A stretch of 64,000 nt of DNA. It comes from Hirudinaria manillensis. Its lineage: Eukaryota; Annelida; Clitellata; Hirudinida; Hirudinidae. The notes under the pieces were generated by a model. It had not been told where the DNA came from, searched no databases, and saw only the letters and a list, made by a program, of their open reading frames with translations. The position numbers were made by a program, and so were the translations under genes. Below are positions 48,401 to 60,516 of this stretch, piece after piece (the stretch's first letter is position 1; each line of letters opens with the position of its first letter). Where the stretch lies: assembly GCA_034509925.1 (NCBI GenBank), contig CM067527.1, positions 7,812,501-7,876,500 of the forward strand, in the 5' to 3' direction.

Positions 48401-48709
48401 TCACTGCTTTGCGTCGTACGCGACGATTTTGACTTTGTCGACGTGAGCGACACTGTTATTCTCCCTAAATTCTGCATTCTCGACTACCATCGTCCAGACG
48501 TTGTCGCAGAATCTATAGCCCTTCATATTGCCTTTGAAAGAAATGCTTTTCTTGGCACCCTTTTCTATGGCTTTGTTCGCGGCCTTGTCAAACTTTTCGA
48601 CGATTTTCATGGCCAAATCCGCCGACATCTGACCACTTAGAATCAGTTCGTCGATAGTTTCGACGAGGCTTTTGCACAGAGTCGTATTTCGATACAATTT
48701 CTCACTCAT
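48401..48709 (-). CDS. GTF2A2: TFIIA gamma subunit, array copy 5
   Basis: Protein identical to copy 2. One T is missing in the conserved ATGCCCTTTCG element downstream of the stop (48354-48363), and the adjacent T run is longer than usual. Confidence 0.94.
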   Translation of the reverse strand: MSEKLYRNTTLCKSLVETIDELILSGQMSADLAMKIVEKFDKAANKAIEKGAKKSISFKGNMKGYRFCDNVWTMVVENAEFRENNSVAHVDKVKIVAYDAKQ

Positions 48710-49183
48710 GCTGACAATTACGTGCTTCGGTGCGATAGGAATAGTGCGCTGCTCAGATTTCGACCCGTCACGAGGCTCACTTTGGCAATAATGACGAGTA
48801 GAACCGAACTCTCTACTTATATAGATTCTGGCAGCCACCCAATTTGCATATGCTACTGTGCGCTATTGTTTGGCGCACGCGTGCTATTGTTTAGAGCGCG
48901 CCTGCTACAGCCCCGGAGCGCCAGTGTCACGTGATGCGTTTATTTTATTTTTATTAATTACTTAAGCGAATATCTATTTTTGAAGATTTATTTTCATATA
49001 TTGCGTCCAATAAAACGCGATTTTTTATTTTATGCCCATCCTAATTTTTTTTAATTTTACGACTTGCGAATATCTATTTTTGAGGTTTTATTTACACCTA
49101 TTTCATCTACTAAAATTCTAAATGCTAATTTTTTTATGCCCTTTCGAATAGGGGCGATTTTTCTTATATCTACGCGAATCGCA

Positions 49184-49492
49184 TCACTGCTTTGCGTCGT
49201 ACGCGACGATTTTGACTTTGTCGACGTGAGCGACACTGTTATTCTCCCTAAATTCTGCATTCTCGACTACCATCGTCCAGACGTTGTCGCAGAATCTATA
49301 GCCCTTCATATTGCCTTTGAAAGAAATGCTTTTCTTGGCACCCTTTTCTATGGCTTTGTTCGCGGCCTTGTCAAACTTTTCGACGATTTTCATGGCCAAA
49401 TCCGCCGACATCTGACCACTTAGAATCAGTTCGTCGATAGTTTCGACGAGGCTTTTGCACAGAGTCGTATTTCGATACAATTTCTCACTCAT
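49184..49492 (-). CDS. GTF2A2: TFIIA gamma subunit, array copy 6
   Basis: Protein identical to copy 2. It shares with copy 4 the change below the TATA box and a TTTATTTCATTTTT variant beyond the promoter, so 4-5 and 6-7 look like a two-unit duplication. Confidence 0.94.
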   Translation of the reverse strand: MSEKLYRNTTLCKSLVETIDELILSGQMSADLAMKIVEKFDKAANKAIEKGAKKSISFKGNMKGYRFCDNVWTMVVENAEFRENNSVAHVDKVKIVAYDAKQ

Positions 49493-49968
49493 GCTGACAA
49501 TTACGTGCTTCGGTGCGATAGGAATAGTGCGCTGCTCAGATTTCGACCCGTCACGAGGCTCACTTTGGCAATAATGACGAGTAGAACCGAACCCTCTACT
49601 TATATAGATTCTGGCAGCCACCCAATTTGCATATGCTACTGTGCGCTATTGTTTGGCGCACGCGTGCTATTGTTTAGAGCGCGCCTGCTACAGCCCCGGA
49701 GCGCCAGTGTCACGTGATGCGTTTATTTCATTTTTATTAATTACTTAAGCGAATATCTATTTTTGAAGATTTATTTTCATCTATTGCGTCCAATAAAACG
49801 CGATTTTTTATTTTATGCCCATCCTAATTTTTTTTTTAATTTTACGACTTGCGAATATCTATTTTTGAGGTTTTATTTACACCTATTTCATCTACTAAAA
49901 TTCTAAATGCTAATTTTTTTATGCCCTTTCGAATAGGGGCGATTTTTCTTATATCTACGCGAATCGCA

Positions 49969-50277
49969 TCACTGCTTTGCGTCGTACGCGACGATTTTGA
50001 CTTTGTCGACGTGAGCGACACTGTTATTCTCCCTAAATTCTGCATTCTCGACTACCATCGTCCAGACGTTGTCGCAGAATCTATAGCCCTTCATATTGCC
50101 TTTGAAAGAAATGCTTTTCTTGGCACCCTTTTCTATGGCTTTGTTCGCGGCCTTGTCAAACTTTTCGACGATTTTCATGGCCAAATCCGCCGACATCTGA
50201 CCACTTAGAATCAGTTCGTCGATAGTTTCGACGAGGCTTTTGCACAGAGTCGTATTTCGATACAATTTCTCACTCAT
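49969..50277 (-). CDS. GTF2A2: TFIIA gamma subunit, array copy 7
   Basis: Protein identical to copy 2. The spacer on its promoter side has TTTTTGGGGATT where other units have GAGG or GAAG. Confidence 0.94.
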   Translation of the reverse strand: MSEKLYRNTTLCKSLVETIDELILSGQMSADLAMKIVEKFDKAANKAIEKGAKKSISFKGNMKGYRFCDNVWTMVVENAEFRENNSVAHVDKVKIVAYDAKQ

Positions 50278-50756
50278 GCTGACAATTACGTGCTTCGGTG
50301 CGATAGGAATAGTGCGCTGCTCAGATTTCGACCCGTCACGAGGCTCACTTTGGCAATAATGACGAGTAGAACCGAACTCTCTACTTATATAGATTCTGGC
50401 AGCCACCCAATTTGCATATGCTACTGTGCGCTATTGTTTGGCGCACGCGTGCTATTGTTTAGAGCGCGCCTGCTACAGCCCCGGAGCGCCAGTGTCACGT
50501 GATGCGTTTATTTTATTTTTATTAATTACTTAAGCGAATATCTATTTTTGGGGATTTATTTTCATCTATTGCGTCCAATAAAACGCGATTTTTTATTTTA
50601 TTTTATGCCCATCCTAATTTTTTTTAATTTTACGACTTGCGAATATCTATTTTTGAGGTTTTACTAACACCTATTTCATCTACTAAAATTCTAAATGCTA
50701 ATTTTTTTATGCCCTTTCGAATAGGGGCGATTTTTCTTATATCTACGCGAATCGCA

Positions 50757-51065
50757 TCACTGCTTTGCGTCGTACGCGACGATTTTGACTTTGTCGACGT
50801 GAGCGACACTGTTATTCTCCCTAAATTCTGCATTCTCGACTACCATCGTCCAGACGTTGTCGCAGAATCTATAGCCCTTCATATTGCCTTTGAAAGAAAT
50901 GCTTTTCTTGGCACCCTTTTCTATGGCTTTGTTCGCGGCCTTGTCAAACTTTTCGACGATTTTCATGGCCAAATCCGCCGACATCTGACCACTTAGAATC
51001 AGTTCGTCGATAGTTTCGACGAGGCTTTTGCACAGAGTCGTATTTCGATACAATTTCTCACTCAT
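50757..51065 (-). CDS. GTF2A2: TFIIA gamma subunit, array copy 8
   Basis: Protein identical to copy 2. The 3' spacer carries the ttttactaacacc variant. The spacer on its promoter side has an unbroken T run (51378-51387). Confidence 0.94.
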   Translation of the reverse strand: MSEKLYRNTTLCKSLVETIDELILSGQMSADLAMKIVEKFDKAANKAIEKGAKKSISFKGNMKGYRFCDNVWTMVVENAEFRENNSVAHVDKVKIVAYDAKQ

Positions 51066-51545
51066 GCTGACAATTACGTGCTTCGGTGCGATAGGAATAG
51101 TGCGCTGCTCAGATTTCGACCCGTCACGAGGCTCACTTTGGCAATAATGACGAGTAGAACCGAACTCTCTACTTATATAGATTCTGGCAGCCACCCAATT
51201 TGCATATGCTACTGTGCGCTATTGTTTGGCGCACGCGTGCTATTGTTTAGAGCGCGCCTGCTACAGCCCCGGAGCGCCAGTGTCACGTGATGCGTTTATT
51301 TTATTTTTATTAATTACTTAAGCGAATATCTATTTTTGAGGATTTATTTTCATCTATTGCGTCCAATAAAACGCGATTTTTTTTTTTATTTTATGCCCAT
51401 CCTAATTTTTTTTTAATTTTACGACTTGCGAATATCTATTTTTGAGGTTTTATTTACACCTATTTCATCTACTAAAATTCTAAATGCTAATTTTTTTATG
51501 CCCTTTCGAATAGGGGCGATTTTTCTTATATCTACGCGAATCGCA

Positions 51546-51854
51546 TCACTGCTTTGCGTCGTACGCGACGATTTTGACTTTGTCGACGTGAGCGACACTG
51601 TTATTCTCCCTAAATTCTGCATTCTCGACTACCATCGTCCAGACGTTGTCGCAGAATCTATAGCCCTTCATATTGCCTTTGAAAGAAATGCTTTTCTTGG
51701 CACCCTTTTCTATGGCTTTGTTCGCGGCCTTGTCAAACTTTTCGACGATTTTCATGGCCAAATCCGCCGACATCTGACCACTTAGAATCAGTTCGTCGAT
51801 AGTTTCGACGAGGCTTTTGCACAGAGTCGTATTTCGATACAATTTCTCACTCAT
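51546..51854 (-). CDS. GTF2A2: TFIIA gamma subunit, array copy 9
   Basis: Protein identical to copy 2. Going rightward, it is the first copy with GTGATGCCTTTATT (not GCGTTTATT) next to the E-box. Confidence 0.94.
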   Translation of the reverse strand: MSEKLYRNTTLCKSLVETIDELILSGQMSADLAMKIVEKFDKAANKAIEKGAKKSISFKGNMKGYRFCDNVWTMVVENAEFRENNSVAHVDKVKIVAYDAKQ

Positions 51855-52330
51855 GCTGACAATTACGTGCTTCGGTGCGATAGGAATAGTGCGCTGCTCA
51901 GATTTCGACCCGTCACGAGGCTCACTTTGGCAATAATGACGAGTAGAACCGAACTCTCTACTTATATAGATTCTGGCAGCCACCCAATTTGCATATGCTA
52001 CTGTGCGCTATTGTTTGGCGCACGCGTGCTATTGTTTAGAGCGCGCCTGCTACAGCCCCGGAGCGCCAGTGTCACGTGATGCCTTTATTTTATTTTTATT
52101 AATTACTTAAGCGAATATCTATTTTTGAAGATTTATTTTCATCTATTGCGTCCAATAAAACGCGATTTTTTATTTTATGCCCATCCTAATTTTTTTTTTA
52201 ATTTTACGACTTGCGAATATCTATTTTTGAGGTTTTATTTACACCTATTTCATCTACTTAAATTCTAAATGCTAATTTTTTTATGCCCTTTCGAATAGGG
52301 GCGATTTTTCTTATATCTACGCGAATCGCA

Positions 52331-52639
52331 TCACTGCTTTGCGTCGTACGCGACGATTTTGACTTTGTCGACGTGAGCGACACTGTTATTCTCCCTAAAT
52401 TCTGCATTCTCGACTACCATCGTCCAGACGTTGTCGCAGAATCTATAGCCCTTCATATTGCCTTTGAAAGAAATGCTTTTCTTGGCACCCTTTTCTATGG
52501 CTTTGTTCGCGGCCTTGTCAAACTTTTCGACGATTTTCATGGCCAAATCCGCCGACATCTGACCACTTAGAATCAGTTCGTCGATAGTTTCGACGAGGCT
52601 TTTGCACAGAGTCGTATTTCGATACAATTTCTCACTCAT
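52331..52639 (-). CDS. GTF2A2: TFIIA gamma subunit, array copy 10
   Basis: Protein identical to copy 2. The 797-bp spacer between copies 10 and 11 matches that between 20 and 21. Confidence 0.94.
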   Translation of the reverse strand: MSEKLYRNTTLCKSLVETIDELILSGQMSADLAMKIVEKFDKAANKAIEKGAKKSISFKGNMKGYRFCDNVWTMVVENAEFRENNSVAHVDKVKIVAYDAKQ

Positions 52640-53127
52640 GCTGACAATTACGTGCTTCGGTGCGATAGGAATAGTGCGCTGCTCAGATTTCGACCCGTCA
52701 CGAGGCTCACTTTGGCAATAATGACGAGTAGAACCGAACTCTCTACTTATATAGATTCTGGCAGCCACCCAATTTGCATATGCTACTGTGCGCTATTGTT
52801 TGGCGCACGCGTGCTATTGTTTAGAGCGCGCCTGCTACAGCCCCGGAGCGCCAGTGTCACGTGATGCGTTTATTTTATTTTTATTAATTACTTAAGCGAA
52901 TATCTATTTTTGAGGATTTATTTTCATCTATTGCGTCCAATAAAACGCGATTTTTTATTTTATTTTATGCCCATCCTAATTTTTTTTTAATTTTACGACT
53001 TGCGAATATCTATTTTTGAGGTTTTACTAACACCTATTTCATCTACTAAAATTCTAAATGTTAATTTTATTTTTATTTTATGCCCTTTCGAATAGGGGCG
53101 ATTTTTCTTATATCTACGCGAATCGCA

Positions 53128-53436
53128 TCACTGCTTTGCGTCGTACGCGACGATTTTGACTTTGTCGACGTGAGCGACACTGTTATTCTCCCTAAATTCT
53201 GCATTCTCGACTACCATCGTCCAGACGTTGTCGCAGAATCTATAGCCCTTCATATTGCCTTTGAAAGAAATGCTTTTCTTGGCACCCTTTTCTATGGCTT
53301 TGTTCGCGGCCTTGTCAAACTTTTCGACGATTTTCATGGCCAAATCCGCCGACATCTGACCACTTAGAATCAGTTCGTCGATAGTTTCGACGAGGCTTTT
53401 GCACAGAGTCGTATTTCGATACAATTTCTCACTCAT
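53128..53436 (-). CDS. GTF2A2: TFIIA gamma subunit, array copy 11
   Basis: Protein identical to copy 2. The spacer to copy 12 has AATTTTTCGACTT (T for A), a variant seen again beside copies 16, 18, 21 and 23. Confidence 0.94.
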   Translation of the reverse strand: MSEKLYRNTTLCKSLVETIDELILSGQMSADLAMKIVEKFDKAANKAIEKGAKKSISFKGNMKGYRFCDNVWTMVVENAEFRENNSVAHVDKVKIVAYDAKQ

Positions 53437-53912
53437 GCTGACAATTACGTGCTTCGGTGCGATAGGAATAGTGCGCTGCTCAGATTTCGACCCGTCACGA
53501 GGCTCACTTTGGCAATAATGACGAGTAGAACCGAACTCTCTACTTATATAGATTCTGGCAGCCACCCAATTTGCATATGCTACTGTGCGCTATTGTTTGG
53601 CGCACGCGTGCTATTGTTTAGAGCGCGCCTGCTACAGCCCCGGAGCGCCAGTGTCACGTGATGCCTTTATTTTATTTTTATTAATTACTTAAGCGAATAT
53701 CTATTTTTGAAGATTTATTTTCATCTATTGCGTCCAATAAAACGCGATTTTTTATTTTATGCCCATCCTAATTTTTTTTTTAATTTTTCGACTTGCGAAT
53801 ATCTATTTTTGAGGTTTTATTTACACCTATTTCATCTACTTAAATTCTAAATGCTAATTTTTTTATGCCCTTTCGAATAGGGGCGATTTTTCTTATATCT
53901 ACGCGAATCGCA

Positions 53913-54221
53913 TCACTGCTTTGCGTCGTACGCGACGATTTTGACTTTGTCGACGTGAGCGACACTGTTATTCTCCCTAAATTCTGCATTCTCGACTACC
54001 ATCGTCCAGACGTTGTCGCAGAATCTATAGCCCTTCATATTGCCTTTGAAAGAAATGCTTTTCTTGGCACCCTTTTCTATGGCTTTGTTCGCGGCCTTGT
54101 CAAACTTTTCGACGATTTTCATGGCCAAATCCGCCGACATCTGACCACTTAGAATCAGTTCGTCGATAGTTTCGACGAGGCTTTTGCACAGAGTCGTATT
54201 TCGATACAATTTCTCACTCAT
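53913..54221 (-). CDS. GTF2A2: TFIIA gamma subunit, array copy 12
   Basis: Protein identical to copy 2. The spacer to copy 13 has TTTAATACCCATCC and AATTTTGTTTTT, otherwise seen only between copies 1 and 2. Confidence 0.94.
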   Translation of the reverse strand: MSEKLYRNTTLCKSLVETIDELILSGQMSADLAMKIVEKFDKAANKAIEKGAKKSISFKGNMKGYRFCDNVWTMVVENAEFRENNSVAHVDKVKIVAYDAKQ

Positions 54222-54702
54222 GCTGACAATTACGTGCTTCGGTGCGATAGGAATAGTGCGCTGCTCAGATTTCGACCCGTCACGAGGCTCACTTTGGCAA
54301 TAATGACGAGTAGAACCGAACTCTCTACTTATATAGATTCTGGCAGCCACCCAATTTGCATATGCTACTGTGCGCTATTGTTTGGCGCACGCGTGCTATT
54401 GTTTAGAGCGCGCCTGCTACAGCCCCGGAGCGCCAGTGTCACGTGATGCCTTTATTTTATTTTTATTAATTACTTAAGCGAATATCTATTTTTGAAGATT
54501 TATTTTCATCTATTGCGTCCAATAAAACGCGATTTTTTATTTTATTTAATACCCATCCTAATTTTGTTTTTAATTTTACGACTTGCGAATATCTATTTTT
54601 GAGGTTTTATTTACACCTATTTCATCTACTTAAATTCTAAATGCTAATTTTTTTATGCCCTTTCGAATAGGGGCGATTTTTCTTATATCTACGCGAATCG
54701 CA

Positions 54703-55011
54703 TCACTGCTTTGCGTCGTACGCGACGATTTTGACTTTGTCGACGTGAGCGACACTGTTATTCTCCCTAAATTCTGCATTCTCGACTACCATCGTCCAGA
54801 CGTTGTCGCAGAATCTATAGCCCTTCATATTGCCTTTGAAAGAAATGCTTTTCTTGGCACCCTTTTCTATGGCTTTGTTCGCGGCCTTGTCAAACTTTTC
54901 GACGATTTTCATGGCCAAATCCGCCGACATCTGACCACTTAGAATCAGTTCGTCGATAGTTTCGACGAGGCTTTTGCACAGAGTCGTATTTCGATACAAT
55001 TTCTCACTCAT
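54703..55011 (-). CDS. GTF2A2: TFIIA gamma subunit, array copy 13
   Basis: Protein identical to copy 2. The spacer to copy 14 is of the common 785-bp type (GCCTTT, GAAGAT, CTACTTAAATTC). Confidence 0.94.
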   Translation of the reverse strand: MSEKLYRNTTLCKSLVETIDELILSGQMSADLAMKIVEKFDKAANKAIEKGAKKSISFKGNMKGYRFCDNVWTMVVENAEFRENNSVAHVDKVKIVAYDAKQ

Positions 55012-55487
55012 GCTGACAATTACGTGCTTCGGTGCGATAGGAATAGTGCGCTGCTCAGATTTCGACCCGTCACGAGGCTCACTTTGGCAATAATGACGAG
55101 TAGAACCGAACTCTCTACTTATATAGATTCTGGCAGCCACCCAATTTGCATATGCTACTGTGCGCTATTGTTTGGCGCACGCGTGCTATTGTTTAGAGCG
55201 CGCCTGCTACAGCCCCGGAGCGCCAGTGTCACGTGATGCCTTTATTTTATTTTTATTAATTACTTAAGCGAATATCTATTTTTGAAGATTTATTTTCATC
55301 TATTGCGTCCAATAAAACGCGATTTTTTATTTTATGCCCATCCTAATTTTTTTTTTAATTTTACGACTTGCGAATATCTATTTTTGAGGTTTTATTTACA
55401 CCTATTTCATCTACTTAAATTCTAAATGCTAATTTTTTTATGCTCTTTCGAATAGGGGCGATTTTTCTTATATCTACGCGAATCGCA

Positions 55488-55796
55488 TCACTGCTTTGCG
55501 TCGTACGCGACGATTTTGACTTTGTCGACGTGAGCGACACTGTTATTCTCCCTAAATTCTGCATTCTCGACTACCATCGTCCAGACGTTGTCGCAGAATC
55601 TATAGCCCTTCATATTGCCTTTGAAAGAAATGCTTTTCTTGGCACCCTTTTCTATGGCTTTGTTCGCGGCCTTGTCAAACTTTTCGACGATTTTCATGGC
55701 CAAATCCGCCGACATCTGACCACTTAGAATCAGTTCGTCGATAGTTTCGACGAGGCTTTTGCACAGAGTCGTATTTCGATACAATTTCTCACTCAT
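55488..55796 (-). CDS. GTF2A2: TFIIA gamma subunit, array copy 14
   Basis: Protein identical to copy 2. The 3' element reads ATGCTCTTTCG as in copies 3 and 4. Confidence 0.94.
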   Translation of the reverse strand: MSEKLYRNTTLCKSLVETIDELILSGQMSADLAMKIVEKFDKAANKAIEKGAKKSISFKGNMKGYRFCDNVWTMVVENAEFRENNSVAHVDKVKIVAYDAKQ

Positions 55797-56272
55797 GCTG
55801 ACAATTACGTGCTTCGGTGCGATAGGAATAGTGCGCTGCTCAGATTTCGACCCGTCACGAGGCTCACTTTGGCAATAATGACGAGTAGAACCGAACTCTC
55901 TACTTATATAGATTCTGGCAGCCACCCAATTTGCATATGCTACTGTGCGCTATTGTTTGGCGCACGCGTGCTATTGTTTAGAGCGCGCCTGCTACAGCCC
56001 CGGAGCGCCAGTGTCACGTGATGCCTTTATTTTATTTTTATTAATTACTTAAGCGAATATCTATTTTTGAAGATTTATTTTCATCTATTGCGTCCAATAA
56101 AACGCGATTTTTTATTTTATGCCCATCCTAATTTTTTTTTTAATTTTACGACTTGCGAATATCTATTTTTGAGGTTTTATTTACACCTATTTCATCTACT
56201 TAAATTCTAAATGCTAATTTTTTTATGCCCTTTCGAATAGGGGCGATTTTTCTTATATCTACGCGAATCGCA

Positions 56273-56581
56273 TCACTGCTTTGCGTCGTACGCGACGATT
56301 TTGACTTTGTCGACGTGAGCGACACTGTTATTCTCCCTAAATTCTGCATTCTCGACTACCATCGTCCAGACGTTGTCGCAGAATCTATAGCCCTTCATAT
56401 TGCCTTTGAAAGAAATGCTTTTCTTGGCACCCTTTTCTATGGCTTTGTTCGCGGCCTTGTCAAACTTTTCGACGATTTTCATGGCCAAATCCGCCGACAT
56501 CTGACCACTTAGAATCAGTTCGTCGATAGTTTCGACGAGGCTTTTGCACAGAGTCGTATTTCGATACAATTTCTCACTCAT
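56273..56581 (-). CDS. GTF2A2: TFIIA gamma subunit, array copy 15
   Basis: Protein identical to copy 2. The spacer to copy 16 has the ttttactaacacc and AATGTTAATTTTTTTT variants. Confidence 0.94.
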   Translation of the reverse strand: MSEKLYRNTTLCKSLVETIDELILSGQMSADLAMKIVEKFDKAANKAIEKGAKKSISFKGNMKGYRFCDNVWTMVVENAEFRENNSVAHVDKVKIVAYDAKQ

Positions 56582-57059
56582 GCTGACAATTACGTGCTTC
56601 GGTGCGATAGGAATAGTGCGCTGCTCAGATTTCGACCCGTCACGAGGCTCACTTTGGCAATAATGACGAGTAGAACCGAACTCTCTACTTATATAGATTC
56701 TGGCAGCCACCCAATTTGCATATGCTACTGTGCGCTATTGTTTGGCGCACGCGTGCTATTGTTTAGAGCGCGCCTGCTACAGCCCCGGAGCGCCAGTGTC
56801 ACGTGATGCGTTTATTTTATTTTTATTAATTACTTAAGCGAATATCTATTTTTGAGGATTTATTTTCATCTATTGCGTCCAATAAAACGCGATTTTTTAT
56901 TTTATGCCCATCCTAATTTTTTTTTTAATTTTACGACTTGCGAATATCTATTTTTGAGGTTTTACTAACACCTATTTCATCTACTAAAATTCTAAATGTT
57001 AATTTTTTTTTATGCCCTTTCGAATAGGGGCGATTTTTCTTATATCTACGCGAATCGCA

Positions 57060-57368
57060 TCACTGCTTTGCGTCGTACGCGACGATTTTGACTTTGTCGA
57101 CGTGAGCGACACTGTTATTCTCCCTAAATTCTGCATTCTCGACTACCATCGTCCAGACGTTGTCGCAGAATCTATAGCCCTTCATATTGCCTTTGAAAGA
57201 AATGCTTTTCTTGGCACCCTTTTCTATGGCTTTGTTCGCGGCCTTGTCAAACTTTTCGACGATTTTCATGGCCAAATCCGCCGACATCTGACCACTTAGA
57301 ATCAGTTCGTCGATAGTTTCGACGAGGCTTTTGCACAGAGTCGTATTTCGATACAATTTCTCACTCAT
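57060..57368 (-). CDS. GTF2A2: TFIIA gamma subunit, array copy 16
   Basis: Protein identical to copy 2. It begins a block (16-18) whose spacer variants match copies 21-23. Confidence 0.94.
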   Translation of the reverse strand: MSEKLYRNTTLCKSLVETIDELILSGQMSADLAMKIVEKFDKAANKAIEKGAKKSISFKGNMKGYRFCDNVWTMVVENAEFRENNSVAHVDKVKIVAYDAKQ

Positions 57369-57843
57369 GCTGACAATTACGTGCTTCGGTGCGATAGGAA
57401 TAGTGCGCTGCTCAGATTTCGACCCGTCACGAGGCTCACTTTGGCAATAATGACGAGTAGAACCGAACTCTCTACTTATATAGATTCTGGCAGCCACCCA
57501 ATTTGCATATGCTACTGTGCGCTATTGTTTGGCGCACGCGTGCTATTGTTTAGAGCGCGCCTGCTACAGCCCCGGAGCGCCAGTGTCACGTGATGCCTTT
57601 ATTTTATTTTTATTAATTACTTAAGCGAATATCTATTTTTGAAGATTTATTTTCATCTATTGCGTCCAATAAAACGCGATTTTTTATTTTATGCCCATCC
57701 TAATTTTTTTTTAATTTTTCGACTTGCGAATATCTATTTTTGAGGTTTTATTTACACCTATTTCATCTACTTAAATTCTAAATGCTAATTTTTTTATGCC
57801 CTTTCGAATAGGGGCGATTTTTCTTATATCTACGCGAATCGCA

Positions 57844-58152
57844 TCACTGCTTTGCGTCGTACGCGACGATTTTGACTTTGTCGACGTGAGCGACACTGTT
57901 ATTCTCCCTAAATTCTGCATTCTCGACTACCATCGTCCAGACGTTGTCGCAGAATCTATAGCCCTTCATATTGCCTTTGAAAGAAATGCTTTTCTTGGCA
58001 CCCTTTTCTATGGCTTTGTTCGCGGCCTTGTCAAACTTTTCGACGATTTTCATGGCCAAATCCGCCGACATCTGACCACTTAGAATCAGTTCGTCGATAG
58101 TTTCGACGAGGCTTTTGCACAGAGTCGTATTTCGATACAATTTCTCACTCAT
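57844..58152 (-). CDS. GTF2A2: TFIIA gamma subunit, array copy 17
   Basis: Protein identical to copy 2. It has a GGTAGCCACC change between TATA and octamer (GGCAGCCACC elsewhere), shared with copies 3 and 22. Confidence 0.94.
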   Translation of the reverse strand: MSEKLYRNTTLCKSLVETIDELILSGQMSADLAMKIVEKFDKAANKAIEKGAKKSISFKGNMKGYRFCDNVWTMVVENAEFRENNSVAHVDKVKIVAYDAKQ

Positions 58153-58632
58153 GCTGACAATTACGTGCTTCGGTGCGATAGGAATAGTGCGCTGCTCAGA
58201 TTTCGACCCGTCACGAGGCTCACTTTGGCAATAATGACGAGTAGAACCGAACTCTCTACTTATATAGATTCTGGTAGCCACCCAATTTGCATATGCTACT
58301 GTGCGCTATTGTTTGGCGCACGCGTGCTATTGTTTAGAGCGCGCCTGCTACAGCCCCGGAGCGCCAGTGTCACGTGATGCGTTTATTTTATTTTTATTAA
58401 TTACTTAAGCGAATATCTATTTTTGAGGATTTATTTTCATCTATTGCGTCCAATAAAACGCGATTTTTTATTTTATTTTATGCCCATCCTAATTTTTTTT
58501 TAATTTTATGACTTGCGAATATCTATTTTTGAGGTTTTACTAACACCTATTTCATCTACTTAAATTCTAAATGCTAATTTTTTTATGCCCTTTCGAATAG
58601 GGGCGATTTTTCTTATATCTACGCGAATCGCA

Positions 58633-58941
58633 TCACTGCTTTGCGTCGTACGCGACGATTTTGACTTTGTCGACGTGAGCGACACTGTTATTCTCCCTAA
58701 ATTCTGCATTCTCGACTACCATCGTCCAGACGTTGTCGCAGAATCTATAGCCCTTCATATTGCCTTTGAAAGAAATGCTTTTCTTGGCACCCTTTTCTAT
58801 GGCTTTGTTCGCGGCCTTGTCAAACTTTTCGACGATTTTCATGGCCAAATCCGCCGACATCTGACCACTTAGAATCAGTTCGTCGATAGTTTCGACGAGG
58901 CTTTTGCACAGAGTCGTATTTCGATACAATTTCTCACTCAT
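58633..58941 (-). CDS. GTF2A2: TFIIA gamma subunit, array copy 18
   Basis: Protein identical to copy 2. The spacer between 17 and 18 has AATTTTATGACTT, found otherwise only between 22 and 23. Confidence 0.94.
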   Translation of the reverse strand: MSEKLYRNTTLCKSLVETIDELILSGQMSADLAMKIVEKFDKAANKAIEKGAKKSISFKGNMKGYRFCDNVWTMVVENAEFRENNSVAHVDKVKIVAYDAKQ

Positions 58942-59422
58942 GCTGACAATTACGTGCTTCGGTGCGATAGGAATAGTGCGCTGCTCAGATTTCGACCCGT
59001 CACGAGGCTCACTTTGGCAATAATGACGAGTAGAACCGAACTCTCTACTTATATAGATTCTGGCAGCCACCCAATTTGCATATGCTACTGTGCGCTATTG
59101 TTTGGCGCACGCGTGCTATTGTTTAGAGCGCGCCTGCTACAGCCCCGGAGCGCCAGTGTCACGTGATGCGTTTATTTTATTTTTATTAATTACTTAAGCG
59201 AATATCTATTTTTGAGGATTTATTTTCATCTATTGCGTCCAATAAAACGCGATTTTTTATTTTATTTTAATGCCCATCCTAATTTTTTTTTAATTTTTCG
59301 ACTTGCGAATATCTATTTTTGAGGTTTTATTTACACCTATTTCATCTACTTAAATTCTAAATGCTAATTTTTTTATGCCCTTTCGAATAGGGGCGATTTT
59401 TCTTATATCTACGCGAATCGCA

Positions 59423-59731
59423 TCACTGCTTTGCGTCGTACGCGACGATTTTGACTTTGTCGACGTGAGCGACACTGTTATTCTCCCTAAATTCTGCATT
59501 CTCGACTACCATCGTCCAGACGTTGTCGCAGAATCTATAGCCCTTCATATTGCCTTTGAAAGAAATGCTTTTCTTGGCACCCTTTTCTATGGCTTTGTTC
59601 GCGGCCTTGTCAAACTTTTCGACGATTTTCATGGCCAAATCCGCCGACATCTGACCACTTAGAATCAGTTCGTCGATAGTTTCGACGAGGCTTTTGCACA
59701 GAGTCGTATTTCGATACAATTTCTCACTCAT
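59423..59731 (-). CDS. GTF2A2: TFIIA gamma subunit, array copy 19
   Basis: Protein identical to copy 2. The spacer from copy 18 has a unique TTTTAATGCCC. Confidence 0.94.
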   Translation of the reverse strand: MSEKLYRNTTLCKSLVETIDELILSGQMSADLAMKIVEKFDKAANKAIEKGAKKSISFKGNMKGYRFCDNVWTMVVENAEFRENNSVAHVDKVKIVAYDAKQ

Positions 59732-60207
59732 GCTGACAATTACGTGCTTCGGTGCGATAGGAATAGTGCGCTGCTCAGATTTCGACCCGTCACGAGGCTC
59801 ACTTTGGCAATAATGACGAGTAGAACCGAACTCTCTACTTATATAGATTCTGGCAGCCACCCAATTTGCATATGCTACTGTGCGCTATTGTTTGGCGCAC
59901 GCGTGCTATTGTTTAGAGCGCGCCTGCTACAGCCCCGGAGCGCCAGTGTCACGTGATGCCTTTATTTTATTTTTATTAATTACTTAAGCGAATATCTATT
60001 TTTGAAGATTTATTTTCATCTATTGCGTCCAATAAAACGCGATTTTTTATTTTATGCCCATCCTAATTTTTTTTTTAATTTTACGACTTGCGAATATCTA
60101 TTTTTGAGGTTTTATTTACACCTATTTCATCTACTTAAATTCTAAATGCTAATTTTTTTATGCCCTTTCGAATAGGGGCGATTTTTCTTATATCTACGCG
60201 AATCGCA

Positions 60208-60516
60208 TCACTGCTTTGCGTCGTACGCGACGATTTTGACTTTGTCGACGTGAGCGACACTGTTATTCTCCCTAAATTCTGCATTCTCGACTACCATCGT
60301 CCAGACGTTGTCGCAGAATCTATAGCCCTTCATATTGCCTTTGAAAGAAATGCTTTTCTTGGCACCCTTTTCTATGGCTTTGTTCGCGGCCTTGTCAAAC
60401 TTTTCGACGATTTTCATGGCCAAATCCGCCGACATCTGACCACTTAGAATCAGTTCGTCGATAGTTTCGACGAGGCTTTTGCACAGAGTCGTATTTCGAT
60501 ACAATTTCTCACTCAT
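60208..60516 (-). CDS. GTF2A2: TFIIA gamma subunit, array copy 20
   Basis: Protein identical to copy 2. It sits 7877 bp (ten units) from copy 10, whose promoter-side spacer it repeats. Confidence 0.94.
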   Translation of the reverse strand: MSEKLYRNTTLCKSLVETIDELILSGQMSADLAMKIVEKFDKAANKAIEKGAKKSISFKGNMKGYRFCDNVWTMVVENAEFRENNSVAHVDKVKIVAYDAKQ